A DNA stretch of 64,000 nt from Epiperipatus broadwayi (GCA_028023455.1 JAQFVV010000499.1:308001-372000); one strand, 5' to 3'; positions 10,521 through 23,025 are shown, counted from the first letter of the stretch. The notes: generated by a model from the sequence alone, not told the origin. A program made the numbers and translations.

Positions 10521-12115
10521 TTGCTTATATTTCTGTGCTATCACAAGGGTTATAATATTAACACCTAGTGCCCTCTATCTAAAAAACTAGAAAACTCCAC
10601 AAACCACATACTTTCTTAATGTGATTCATGGATCTCTTTTTGGAATTTCCTGCTGAGAAAAATCACTGATTCTGATCAGTCCTGTGTAACAATCATGCTG
10701 GCCTTCAAGATGGAAATATTTGGGACAATAAGATTGGTGATATACATAAACTTTGCCATATGGACTGTAAGATGTAAAGTGCTGTTTGAGGGGTCGACCA
10801 CTTGGTTGAAGACCTTGTTGTTAAATGCCTCCTTAAAGCAAGGAAAATGGACAAGAAAACCTGCATTGCTTCATTGGCTGATCAAACATGGGGCCAATTG
10901 AGGATATAGGTCGGCCTTTGACACCTAGGCCCATTTCTTGGTTTTCTTAAACTGTAGTAACTCATTTGTTTGCTTCTTTACTATGTATTATATTTTTATG
11001 ATATTTTGATCTGTGACTCACTGATTTTTGTATCCATATTACATAAGTATATTTATGCAATTCCATTATTGTATTGCAATTTTTCTTTTAAGAATTTTCT
11101 AGTATTATATTTGTTAGACACCTGAACATGTTGTTATTTGATGGCTTTGTTTATCAGGCCTACCTAATTCCTTTTTTATTATGATAGTCATTCTTTTTGT
11201 ATTCTCATCTCTTATATGATTATCATTGGCTTAGATGAATTTTGTAACTCCTTTTATGTAGAAGCCTACCTGTCCATATGATTTACCATAGAATATCTAT
11301 ACTCATCTTGTTTATGTTAATTATTCAATAATGGAACTATGTACTTAGTTTGATTTATTGTCTGTGTTCTCTTGATGGTGTAATTTTATCAACCTGTGCC
11401 TTCTTGAAATTTTCAAACGTGATCCTTGTAACTCATGGAATGCTACATATATGCTCCCAGTTGAATTTTGCAATTTACTGTTTTCCTTCATTTATCATAT
11501 AATATCTATACTCATCTTGTTTAAGTTAATTATTCAATGACAGCAACTATATACTTAGTTTGATTTATTGTCTATGTTCCCTTGACAGTGTAATTTTATC
11601 AATATGTGTATTCTTGAATTTCTTAAATGTGATCCTTGTAACTTATGGGATGCTACATATACACTCCCAGCTGAACTTTGCAATTTACTATTTTTTCTTA
11701 TATTATGCTTCTTCTGTAAATAAAGTTTACTTTGAAATGAACTATGATAATTTCTTTATTAAAATATTGTTTTGAATACAGAAAAAATATTAAAAACCTT
11801 AAATATAACCATTAATGATGAGCACCTAAATTACATTAAAGATTATATCAATTATACAACTGAAAATGGTGTTAACTCTTTCTGACACAATAGTAGGTTT
11901 AAATTTTTAATAAAGCTACCTCCATCATATTATAATTAATTTGATATTATGCAGACACAAATAAGTTTGGTCTAGTGAAAAATATCAAAATTCATCAAAT
12001 ATTATTTAAAAGATTCTATAAAATAATTTAGAGGAAAAAATATTTTAAAATGTACTCATTCATTAGTGAAGATGAATTAATATTTTCAAATTTTTTATCA
12101 TATATTTTTTTATTT
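10521..12115 (+). mobile_element. Unidentified insert between tandem copies C and D
   Basis: This sequence has no counterpart in copies A or B. The first 400 bp are richer in G+C than the surroundings and contain a 68-codon open frame (10695-10901) that I do not recognise. It includes two tandem copies of about 209 bp (11281-11490 and 11491-11690) and an AATAAA hexamer at 11719-11724. The internal tandem repeats and the polyadenylation-like hexamer would fit the 3' untranslated part of a retroelement, but no protein motif confirms this. The right limit is approximate. Confidence 0.3.
11281..11690 (+). repeat. Two tandem copies of a ~209-bp unit
   Basis: AATATCTATACTCATCTTG, TACTTAGTTTGATTTATTGT, GTGATCCTTGTAACT and GCTACATATA occur in both halves in the same order with scattered substitutions. 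An AATAAA hexamer lies about 30 bp downstream of the second copy. Confidence 0.75.
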
Positions 12116-12119
12116 ATGA

Positions 12120-13015
12120 AAAAAATTGTGTAGGTTTATCTATAAATACAGTGACCCATGAACTATTCTGTATTTTTATTCTAAATCCATCTCATATACA
12201 AATGTATATAGTGTATAATAGCTCACCTTTTGTTGATAAACATTGATTAGAATAGAATATATATTCTTTATTGAACTGCAAGTATACAGTACTTTTTAAC
12301 ACACACATATATATACAAAAATACAGATGCTTTTTATATGTATAGTAAGTACATTGAAATTAATATTAATATTATGAACACAATAATAATATAATTATTA
12401 ATAACAAATTGAGGAAACACATTTATATATATTTTACTGAGTGTATGTTCATCCATGCATTTACTGAAACAGTAAAAATAAGAAGAAAAAAAACCCTCAC
12501 TACTTTTTTTTATTTTTAAAGTAAAATACCAGTAAATAACAAAATGACTAATATTAGTAGCATTAAATATGCTCTAGATAATGTTTTTTAATAACTTTTT
12601 TTCTTATAAAAACATAATAGTGGTCTTATTATCAAGAAATTAGGATCTCTCTAGTTGGTTTGATCTTAAGTCAATGTCAATTTTACTATGTTCTAAAATT
12701 TTGTAAAATAATTAGCTTTATGCTCAAGAAGTATTTTACTATACAATATACTGCATATCAAATTTGAAAAAAAAAGTCAAAGGAAGAACAAAATATATGA
12801 AATTTCAATATAAACTGAAGAAATTTTATTAATATGTATAATTGTGTAAGATGCTTTAAGATGGAAAATATAGTTGTTTGAATGTCATAATTGTTTTTTT
12901 TCTTTATTTACATTTTTGTTTGTTTACATTTTATTGAACAACATATAATTGAAGTTGTTTAATTAGATACAGCATAGTTTGCAACTTCATTGTACAAAAT
13001 GTTTATGAAATAGAA
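12120..13015 (+). repeat. ~1.1-kb degenerate tandem unit, copy D (5'-truncated)
   Basis: Shares TTTTGTTGATAAACATTGAT, TTCTTTATTGAACTGCAAGT, TTTTTAACACACACATATAT and TATAATTGAAGTTGTTTAAT with copies A-C. The start of the unit is missing. It overlaps copy C in unit coordinates, so C and D are separate copies and not two halves of one. Confidence 0.65.
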
Positions 13016-13717
13016 ATTTAGCAAGTTAGTGAACTAAGAAAGCAATTGATTTTAAATTAAAGACCTTATCTTCCTTTACCTGAAGACTGATTGATTTTTC
13101 TTTTAGATTATCATTAATTACTTGAGAACTCTTCTGACATTTTGATGTCATTGCGGAAAGTTTTTTTACTTGATACAAAGTTACTTAATCAGTATTTCAA
13201 AATTTATTAATTTCAATGATATTGTAATACTAACTCATTTTATATTTTGAATTCATAATGAACCATATCTTTTTCATTTTTCTTTATGAATTTAAAATAT
13301 AAAAATAAAATGTTGTTATGGTTATACTGATATTAAAAAATTATGGAATATTCATTAATACATTTATAGCTAAAATCCAAATTTTGTTTTTGATTATCCA
13401 TTTCCAAAAAGAACTATCAAAATAAATTAAAGACTAATTCTACTTTTATTGATTTAAATTCAAAACTTTTTTTTAGAAAAAATGGTCTCCTGCCAGCCTT
13501 TAACATTTTTAAAAACAAAAAAATATTTCCTAATTTAATTGTCAGAATGTTCTCCTATAAAACAAAATCAAATAATTCTAGTCTGGTGTTATATTTTACT
13601 TAATGTATTACAAATGATCATCTAAAAACAGAAGGCTGGAAATTCAAAAAATGCTCTTTCTCAGAAATAGAAAAATTTCTTAATAAGGATATAAAAAGTT
13701 TGGAAATCTTTTTTTTC
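13016..13717. other. AT-rich DNA, no recognised feature
   Basis: No gene or repeat could be recognised between tandem copy D and the assembly gap. Confidence 0.5.
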
Positions 13718-13728
13718 AAAGATTGTGC

Positions 13729-14228
13729 NNNNNNNNNNNNNNNNNNNNNNNNNNNNNNNNNNNNNNNNNNNNNNNNNNNNNNNNNNNNNNNNNNNNNNNN
13801 NNNNNNNNNNNNNNNNNNNNNNNNNNNNNNNNNNNNNNNNNNNNNNNNNNNNNNNNNNNNNNNNNNNNNNNNNNNNNNNNNNNNNNNNNNNNNNNNNNNN
13901 NNNNNNNNNNNNNNNNNNNNNNNNNNNNNNNNNNNNNNNNNNNNNNNNNNNNNNNNNNNNNNNNNNNNNNNNNNNNNNNNNNNNNNNNNNNNNNNNNNNN
14001 NNNNNNNNNNNNNNNNNNNNNNNNNNNNNNNNNNNNNNNNNNNNNNNNNNNNNNNNNNNNNNNNNNNNNNNNNNNNNNNNNNNNNNNNNNNNNNNNNNNN
14101 NNNNNNNNNNNNNNNNNNNNNNNNNNNNNNNNNNNNNNNNNNNNNNNNNNNNNNNNNNNNNNNNNNNNNNNNNNNNNNNNNNNNNNNNNNNNNNNNNNNN
14201 NNNNNNNNNNNNNNNNNNNNNNNNNNNN
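13729..14228. other. Assembly gap of exactly 500 N
   Basis: Exactly 500 N are present, probably a fixed-size placeholder and not a measured length. Open frames drawn across it are meaningless. AAAGATTGTGC occurs directly left of the gap (13718-13728) and again 16 bp to its right (14245-14255). Confidence 0.98.
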
Positions 14229-14304
14229 ATGTATGGTACCCAGAAAAGATTGTGCTTTTATTTTTAATATTACAGAAATGGCATTGGTTCAATTTGCAAT
14301 TTAA

Positions 14305-14698
14305 ATTATAATTAGAGGGGATTTGAACACAGACTTTCAAGCTACCTTCAGCTATCCACCCCATCTTACATAACTGATATACATGATCACGTTAAATGAT
14401 TGCCAATATATATCTTTTGTGCTAAACCAGCACTCATCAATTGGTTCAGATCATCATCTCTCATACATACATGTAATCAATGCTCAGTTTATATTAAGAT
14501 AGAAAATCTTCAAAATTTAATGGACAGGCTTCAATCTTCTCCATTCTCCAACTCTTCAGCTATCCATATTATTGAAAATTGATGATAGAATGCTCAAAAC
14601 CCGTGTATGTGATCATGTGTATCTGTTATATAAGATGGAGTAGATAGCTGAAGAAAGTTTGAAAGTCTGTGTTCAAATACTCTCTAATTACATCTACA
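14305..14698 (+). mobile_element. MITE-B, complete copy with ~80-bp terminal inverted repeats
   Basis: The left end (ATAATTAGAGGGGATTTGAA, CACAGACTTTCAAGCT, TATCCACCCCATCTTA) is the reverse complement of the right end (TAAGATGGAGTAGATAGCTG, GAAAGTCTGTGTTCAAAT). The interior carries AGCACTCATCAATTGG and ATGGACAGGCTTCAAT, which recur at 23.0 and 61.5 kb. There is no coding capacity. Ends in TAATTAGAGAG suggest a TA-type target, but this is not proven. Confidence 0.75.
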
Positions 14699-17370
14699 AT
14701 TCAGTCTGTTCTTGATACTTAGTATTGAAATATTACATTTAAATTATAAGTAAATATCTTGCAAACAAAATAACTTTTAAAACTGTAGATGATACTAATA
14801 TCATACCTATACTCTTTATGAACAATCTCTGGAGCTTCTTGGAATTATGATATATATGCACCAAATTTTTTTTAATGCTCCATATTCTACTGCAGATTAT
14901 GGGACTCCTAAACTTCTGGATAGGCAGTTATTATGAAAAATATTATTTTCAGTGGTTTCCCATCTTTTAACATATTTTCTCCACCAGATGTTACAGAATA
15001 AATTTCCTCATAAAAAATTTATAGAAAGTAGTTAAAAAATTCAAACTCATGGCTAACTTAGGATATCTTTATTACTTAAGATATTTTTACTTCACATTCA
15101 ATTAAGAAATCCTTCAAATAAACAAACAATTATGGCAATAAGTAATAGATATCTCCTGAAGTTCAAGTAAATTTTTTTTCCAGATCTATCAATAAATTCA
15201 GTTGAATTTGTTCAGTTCTAAAATTACAGAAGTTTTACAGTTTATGATTTAGAAAATAAATTTAATAATCTATGGCTTGTGCCAAAATACAACATATGAA
15301 TTACATAATTAATGACTATTCAATCTCTGTTTTTAATGTCAAAATTGAAATACTTAACAAGCCCATTAAAAAATCTATTCCTTAATCAAAATCTTTCATA
15401 TTTTAATGATTTTAATTATAATAACTACAGACATTTTTGAATCTTGATAAAGGGATATATATATATATTAAACAAAACTTTACATGACTATGCTTTGAAT
15501 CTTGATAAAGGGATATATATATATATTAAACAAAACTTTACATGACTCTGCTAATAATATTTGTGTTGTCATCAATAAAACACTCTGTTATTATACTCTT
15601 AAGCCAATTATAGTGAATAAGGATCAAATGAAGTTTTAGAGTATACTACCATTTGGGATTCATTGATTACTTACATAGTTGGATTTTAATTAAAATAATA
15701 GAATGGATTATAGCTATTAATGCAAAAGAAGTTACTTTCAATTCTACTTATTGAAAGTTTAATTCCATTAAATAATTTTATGTCTATACAGTTCTGCTGT
15801 GATATTGTTTTTTCAGCAAAATACATAATACTATAAAGCCAATCTTCCACTCCTAAACCTAATTGAATTTCTTATTCATATCTTATACGTGAATGTCTTT
15901 CAATTTATCTCATTGACCTATTAATTTTGCAAGAATAAAAATTTGAAATTATCAGAGATAAAAGCAAATATGAATACTTTAAAGACATTTAAAATAATTT
16001 TTAAACAATTTATATAACACTTTTCTTTCAAAAGTCATCAAAATTAAGGGTATCTAAATTCTGTAATGATTCTTTTAAAAAGAAAAAAAAACTTATTATT
16101 TAATTGCTTATAACTCTAATAACAATTCAGTATTAAAGATAAAGTACAACACCACTGTTCTGGTTGGTGCCTATTTTCATTAGTTAATAATCAATTCAAA
16201 ATGTTCTCACTCATTAGAAAGCCACTTTATGTCTGGGTATTTATGGATTCAGATTGCAACTAATTAAAAATATGAAAACTATTTAAAAGTATTTTTATTA
16301 TTTTTTAAAAAAATATTTCTCTCATCTAAAAAATTATATCCAGTTTATTCCTTGGATAACTTAATCTTATTATGTATAAGTGTGGTATATATGTACTCAC
16401 CATATGATTAGGGCTGTTATTTTATCAGATTTATAGTATTTTTATGTATGTGAATGCATTATTTATTTATTTCAATGTTGGAAGTTTTTAAATTAAGATT
16501 TAATTACATTAAGTGTATAAAAAAATTCTTCTCTAAGGGAGTTCATGTATCTCACTTACCAATAAACAATTTTCAAGCTTTTCTTAATTTGTGCCTAAGA
16601 AATTATATCTAATTAATGAGTTTAAATAACTCTGCCTTGGTTAGTGCTTAACTATACTTGAATTGGCTGATTAAAAAAATCATTGTACAAAATATTTTAT
16701 TAAATCATTCTGAATGCCACAAATAACATAAGAAGAATGTTTTCCATACTTATGTTGCTTAAAAATAACTTTTGAAGACAGCTGTTGTGATGTTATTCTT
16801 AAAATTAGTAATTGCCTTGTTTTAACACATAATTTGGTAAGTGGATAACTAATGTTTTACACACTATGATCAAAACTAATATCTCTCTAGCTTTGCATAT
16901 ATGTAATAAAGAGCTTCTTGATATAGTTATTAAAAAATTTACCTACTATTTTCATGAATTGATATTTAGGTCTGCTAAAATTTAAAAACTTTTTCTCGAT
17001 ATCTAATGACTTTAAAACAAACTTAAAATTTCAGGTATCTAATCAATAGTTACTTAATAAGCAATTCAATTTCTATTTTTATTGAGGAGAGGGGTGTAAT
17101 TACTCTAGATTAGAGATAAACTAAGTTCTTTTGTAATACGAGCCATATATAATACTTTCATGCATTGAACCATAGTAGTCTTCGTTACTTTGGGAAATAA
17201 TTTTTTAGTAGGGGCAACGTAGGCTATCAAATGTTGAAACACTTTTTACCAAATAAATATGATAATAAATTTATATTAGCAACCCTTTTCACTAGCATCA
17301 TACGAATATATTCTAATATTTTACTACTATAGATTATTTATATAACAGAATAAAAAAAGTAGAAATGAAA
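14699..17370. other. AT-rich DNA, no gene recognised
   Basis: Only a small 58-bp tandem duplication (15436-15551) stands out. Nothing here supports a gene. Confidence 0.5.
15436..15551 (+). repeat. 58-bp tandem duplication, two copies
   Basis: TTTGAATCTTGATAAAGGGA begins both copies and TTTACATGACT ends both. They are nearly identical, including an internal (AT)n run, which suggests a recent slippage or duplication. Confidence 0.9.
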
Positions 17371-17382
17371 ATCAATATTTAA

Positions 17383-17483
17383 GGTCAAGCATTGGTGGTC
17401 GAGTGGTCAGCACAGCGCCTTACAAGCAGTTGTCCCGGGTTTGCGGATTCGATTCCCGGCCGGTGCTTTGACACATAAAAAAA
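17383..17483 (+). mobile_element. tRNA-derived retrosequence (SINE head) with target-site duplication
   Basis: A GC-richer block in AT-rich DNA. GCATTGG (17389-17395) pairs with CCGGTGC (17460-17466) as a 7-bp acceptor-like stem with two G-T pairs. TGGTCGAGTGG fits the pol III A box and GATTCGATTCC is close to the B box. CTTACAA resembles an anticodon loop (TAC), but the anticodon and T stems are poorly paired, so this is not a functional tRNA gene. CAATATTTAA flanks the insert at 17373-17382 and 17484-17493, with an A-rich tail just before the right copy. The family name is uncertain. The next ~90 bp (17494-17580) are also GC-richer and might be a SINE body, in which case the short direct repeat would be coincidental. 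Confidence 0.6.
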
Positions 17484-17599
17484 CAATATTTAAATTGTCT
17501 TGGAGCAGCACAAAGTAGCGTTAAAAGCCATATGCAAATCGCAAGCTGCAGTTTACTATCGTTGCTCTAGAATGTAAGTAAAATTAAGAAGAAAAAAAC

Positions 17600-18540
17600 A
17601 CATCTTTACTGTTTCACTACAGAAGATACTAAAGAAGGATTTGTTCTGCAGAAGCTATTTAAGATATTACATTTATATATTTACACGCGTAATGTGTGTA
17701 CATTTATATATTTTTTAAGGTTAATTCTAAATGTAAGGCAAAGTTTTTATATATATAAAAAATAGGGTAAAAAAAAATACTTTTTCCCCCAACTTAATTA
17801 TGGTAAAAACATCCATAATGCAATTGTTTTAAAATATACTGCAGGACTTTTTTAGAATGACAAAATAATTAAAAAGTTTATAACTTAAAAATAAACATTT
17901 TATAAATGACACAGGAAAAAAAACAATCAAAAGAAATAATTAAATGCAAACTCTAGTTAAAAAAATAACTGGATATTTAAAAACAGACTATTAAAAGAAT
18001 TTTAAGTAGTTGATTTAAAAAATTGTTTTGTTAGGAAATGAGTGAAATTTATAATTTTTAAAATTTTAATTAAAATTTTTAAAATATTGATGTTTAGAAA
18101 GTTGGAAAATTTAATATTCTTATTAATATATATATTTAATTTTATATTCATTGCATAAGACAATAAATAACCAAACCATTAATTTATATATTAGAAGGCA
18201 TAAGAAAACAAACATAAAGATTATTGAAAATACAAAGCATTTAAAAAAATTCATGCATGGCATATGCTTTTTTTTATATACCCTAAAATAATAATGAGCA
18301 AAGATATTTCATTCTTTTAGTATTTTCTTTTGACGAAAATTTATAAATGCTTAAATAATTCATAAATGTTAAAAACTCTTAATAGTTATAAATAACAAAC
18401 TGTCCTGAGTGGCAGAATCAAAATCTATGGAATGCAACCCAATTTCCCCACTTTCATGCACAAACTTTTTATGACCACCCTGAATAATAAAATTTTTGAT
18501 TATTATTATTTTACCATTAAATATCATATGATCATCATTC
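17600..18540. other. AT-rich DNA, no recognised feature
   Basis: A/T runs only. A 67-codon minus-strand open frame near the right end overlaps a MITE-A terminus and has no recognisable motif. Confidence 0.45.
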
Positions 18541-18544
18541 TTCT

Positions 18545-18615
18545 TGCGTTCATTGATTACTCTGGCTTGCACTGAGTGGCGCTACTGTATGGAGAGTTTA
18601 GCCTCTGTATTATTT
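18545..18615 (+). mobile_element. Solo right end of a MITE-A element
   Basis: CATTGATTACTCTGGCTTGC followed by CTACTGTATGGAGAGTTTAG is the reverse complement of the MITE-A left terminus at 44.9 kb. No matching left end was found within 300 bp upstream, so the element is truncated or strongly diverged. Confidence 0.55.
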
Positions 18616-19970
18616 TAATGAAAAATAAACATGGAGAAAAAGAAAAAATAATAATTATTTTTGAATTTCCCTGAAATATTTACTTGTTATATATATATAT
18701 GAAAAAGTCATTGGATATCAAATAATCTGTCATGTTGTTTGTTATGAATTAAAGCAATAAGTCTTGATAATGAAAAAAAATGGAATAACATTAAAAATAT
18801 AAAGATATATTTGACTAATTAATTTTAGGCTGATAGTTAAAAAGAGAGATAAATGATATCTGCTAGGAGGAGAGTACATTAGATTGTAATGGTTTAAAAG
18901 ACATAAACTTGAAACTAATCTGGGCATATGAGATAGGACAGCACGGAATAGGGGATTCATTAAACACTATTATATGGCATCTAGTAGTTACTAAAGCTTA
19001 TTGTAGGTGAAAGAGAGATGTGAAGAAAAAAATAAGCTGCTGAAACAGCAATGAATAAACTAAAATAATGTAATAGAATCATATGATTTTTTATTGGTTT
19101 TTACTGATGGACATGATTTAGTAATTTTGGACTTGATAGATGTCAGATGACAGTTTTGATGAGAGAGCCTATTATAATTATAAAGTGAATTACCACCATT
19201 TTTTTTACACATACAACTCATAGATTTGAAAATATGGCCAGGTAAAAGTTATGACAATTTCCCTAAATGGAAAAAAATTGTAATATGTACAATCTAAAGC
19301 AAATTAGTTTTAATATTTGAAAGCATTGTTTTAAATAAAAAATTTAAAATAAATTTCTGATTAGGATCTTTTTATTGCAGCTAAAGGATTTTCTAAAATA
19401 AGGACATTCAGAAAATAATAATGAATTTGAATTATGTATATAGAAAAATACCTTTTTTATATATAGAAATATGAATTAAAATAATTATATGAATATATTC
19501 AAAATCCAGAAGATAAAGATTATATATATAAACTCTGATTGGTAATTATTATTTTTGTATTACTATTTTTAAATTAATTAGTAATCCTAGTTTGAACAAT
19601 GGAGGTATCAGAAGTAAGTGAACTTCCTAGGCCTATTATGATAAATTGATTACTTAGTTGTTTCAGAATTCAAGCACTGAAAAAACAAGTTAATCATGCA
19701 TTAAAAAAGAGAAAAGAAATGTTAGTAGTCCAAAAGTTCATGGAATATTTGAGCATCAAATGTATCAGACTGATCTTCAATTTAGGAATGTTTCCTTTTA
19801 ATTTCATTCACTCTACTATTGTATTGGTTTATAATACTGTTTATGTTAATAAAAGGTTATCTAAAATACATTAAAGCAAAAACATTCTCTTAAAAAAATT
19901 ACATGAGTAAAGAGTGTCATTCTTTTTTGTGTGTGTGATTAATACATTTATAATGGTAATATATGCAAAG
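18616..19970. other. AT-rich DNA, no recognised feature
   Basis: No gene or recognisable repeat. Confidence 0.5.
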
Positions 19971-19974
19971 GACT

Positions 19975-20205
19975 AGCTATCTTACCCTATGTGGTTAGGT
20001 GTAGTAAGAGCGGTAGACATCGGAGTTCAAGTTCTTGTGTTTAAACTTCTTATGAATTTCTGAGCAATAAAGCCATTTATATTACTTTATTATGTCTTCT
20101 AGAACTTAAAGAACTATGGATAATCATTAATCTCTGCCATTTTCAGTACTGGAACTTCTGGTAAACTCCTGAACAATAAAAGGCATTCAATTATATATTC
20201 TAATG
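19975..20205 (+). mobile_element. SINE-like family D, copy 3
   Basis: The 3' part carries CTGGTAAACTCCTGAACAAT as in the copy at 5.4 kb. The 5' part has GTGGTTAGGTGTAGTAAGAG and GGAGTTCAAGTTC, loosely resembling pol III A and B boxes at tRNA-like spacing, so a degraded tRNA-headed SINE is plausible. The tail motif also occurs in a second, diverged form at about 20050-20090. Confidence 0.4.
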
Positions 20206-23025
20206 TTCCATTATAGCAATATTTTTTATCTTACTTTATTATTTTTTTCTTTATTATTTAAATCAAAGGGTTTTATCTCTAGTAATTTTATATTTGTAAA
20301 ATATTTACACTTTTTTTAAACTATTAAATTTCATATTTAAACACATAACTTTAAAGCAATTATTTTTTGTTAATTAATTTGATTAAAACTTAATATAACT
20401 TTTTTTTTTCATTATTTAGAGTTAGTTCATGATTAGTTTTTAATTTTATTACATTTTATAACTAGCATGAGTTTGAAAGAGTTCAATACCTATACATTAA
20501 TTATTTTAAATAATTTATTATCATAGTTAATAATTAAGTAGGATCATTGTAGTAATATTTACATAATATAATAAAGTATTAGATAAGCCTTTGCTGTCTA
20601 ATATAAAATGTTGAATTGTTTTTTTTAAAAACAGATTTGAAAATAAAATCTTTTTTGGCCATCAAAAATATATTAATTGTATAGTTAGTTTTTGTAGACA
20701 TTATGAGATGTTATGGAATAAAATAATTGTTTAAGTTAGGAATTTGTTCATGAACTGTGAGTCTATTATTCTAGCACTATTTTAAACTGTGCAGAGCAAA
20801 AATATATTTTAGAGGGCATACAGATTGGAACAAGAGACCTTTTCTTTTGTACTGCTATACCTTAGGATACACAAAGTGTTTGGGTGCAATGACAAATAAT
20901 TATTATTGATAATAATTTGTTAGTGCTTATCTTTTATTTTATTTCATTTTTAAAAAACTTTCTGGAGATACTCATAATAACTATGATAAAACAAATTTCC
21001 ATGTTACACAAAACTCACAACCATTTACTTGATAAAACCAATTATTTAATTAATACATTGTAGATCTATATCTTAAAATATGAATAACAGCATTGAAGAA
21101 CTCTCTATTATTCTCATCATTTAATTAATAATGTTTGTGAGAAATTAAAAGTGATTATAATTTCTATTTTTCCAGAATATAATTATATGAGTATTTTCTA
21201 GTTTTAAAGAAGAACATATTTAATAGTTGTGTGTTTCAATTTTTACATAATGACATTAAGTAAATAAATCCTGATACAAGATTCAAGCCTAATCTGATTT
21301 TGATTAACAACATTGGGTCATGCCACAACTAATGAAGACATATGTCTTAATGAAAGCAGCTCTATAAATCTTATATTTAACAGTTCACAATTCAGAATAC
21401 TTATAATTTAACTAAATAATAAGCTAATAATGAATGCATAAATGTTCTCATTTATAATATAGACATTTATGTGGCTTACTCTAATTCATGCACAGATGTA
21501 TATAGGAGATAAGGATAAACCATGAAGTCATTAACCGTGCATGTATTTATCTCCTTTATATTATTTATTATACTCATCAAGATAACATTGGTCTAACTTA
21601 TTTTTGTTTTTCTGATACTATTTCCTTTTGGCTAAAAATGGCTAAATATCCATTTATTGACCAGTTTTGTATAGCCAGATATACAATAGCTATATTGAAA
21701 GAAAGCTTTCAACCATTTTTGAAGACTTTCACTTATATGAAAAAAATCTTTAAACACTGTCTGAAGTTGAACCTTAAGGCATAAACACAGTAAGTTAATG
21801 TATTAATAATTTGCACCAATATTTGTATAATATCTATGCATTATATAAGAAATTGTATTTAATAAATATAATTTTATTGCAAATAATATTTATATTTTAT
21901 AATAGCATTACTTTTTTGTATAATCTTCATTTTAAGACATTTATATAATACTCTTTCAACCCTTAAAAACCTAACTGTAAATTAATAATGGCTCTGCAAT
22001 AATGTTTTAGACTGACTGACAAGACTAATCAGAAACTTGACCATTTTTCATTGAAAATTTAAAACCAAGCTTTATGTAAATTAAAATTCTCAATAAGCTT
22101 CTATTCATTTATAATAAATAACTGCTGATATTTTTTTATTGCAGCATTTGTCTAAGATACAAGTACTCTATTAACTATGTAAAAGATTAACAAAACTTTA
22201 TTACTAACACACAAATAGACAGTCGATGACGTTTTTCCGTAAGTGCTTCTCATTAATGTTCTGCATAGATTCACTCAATTTGATTTCAGTATCTTGATAG
22301 TTGCCTAGTGTTAAGAAATGAATTTATATAAAATGTATCATTGCATTTAATGACATTGTATATACATATTATACATATACACACATATATACAATTACCT
22401 CAATCTATTATGTTCTTGCGATTAAGAAACCTCACTGATTAAATGAATTTTACTATGCTAATTGTGAGATTATTCATATTTCAACCTAGAGAATATATAT
22501 ATAATTTCATTTATGCAAGTTTTTATTTATTAAAAAAATGTTTATGCTGAAATTCAGCTTAGGAGGTTTGAACTTTAAAAGAATGTCAGTTGTTTCCATT
22601 TACCATTAACAAAAAAGAAATAGTTTCTTAGCAGATGAACAACAACTAATTCATTTCATTTAACATTAAAGGCATGATTTTAACTTGCAGTGTATTATTT
22701 GTTTTCAGCTAAAACATTTTTACTTCATTTTGAATTTATACTAATTACATAATCAAACAATTTGAATTTCATTATAAATATATGCAAATCTTTAAAACTA
22801 CTATATTATAAAATAATTAATAATAGTAATGATAAATTCTAAACAAAATTTTCTTTAATCACTAGTAGCATGCTTTTGATTTACATACCATCTTCATCAT
22901 AAACCAAACAAATTTAATTGAAGATGGCTGTTGAAATGTTAATTAATGTTAATTAAAAGCACAATACTAACAGTAAAACATTGTTTAGAATGTATAATTA
23001 ATATTTTATTGCACATTATATATAT
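20206..23025. other. AT-rich DNA, no gene recognised
   Basis: The only notable word is CTAACACACAAATAGACA near 22205, which resembles part of an arm of the hairpin MITE at 8.9 kb. No gene is visible. Confidence 0.45.

Noticed and set aside
13618-14364. Long open frames across the assembly gap
   Set aside because: They consist almost entirely of N-derived unknown residues.
17389-17466. Functional tRNA gene
   Set aside because: A and B boxes and the acceptor-like stem are present, but the anticodon and T stems are poorly paired, and a target duplication with A-rich tail marks it as a retroposed copy.
18369-18572. 67-codon minus-strand frame
   Set aside because: It runs into a MITE-A terminus and has no recognisable motif.
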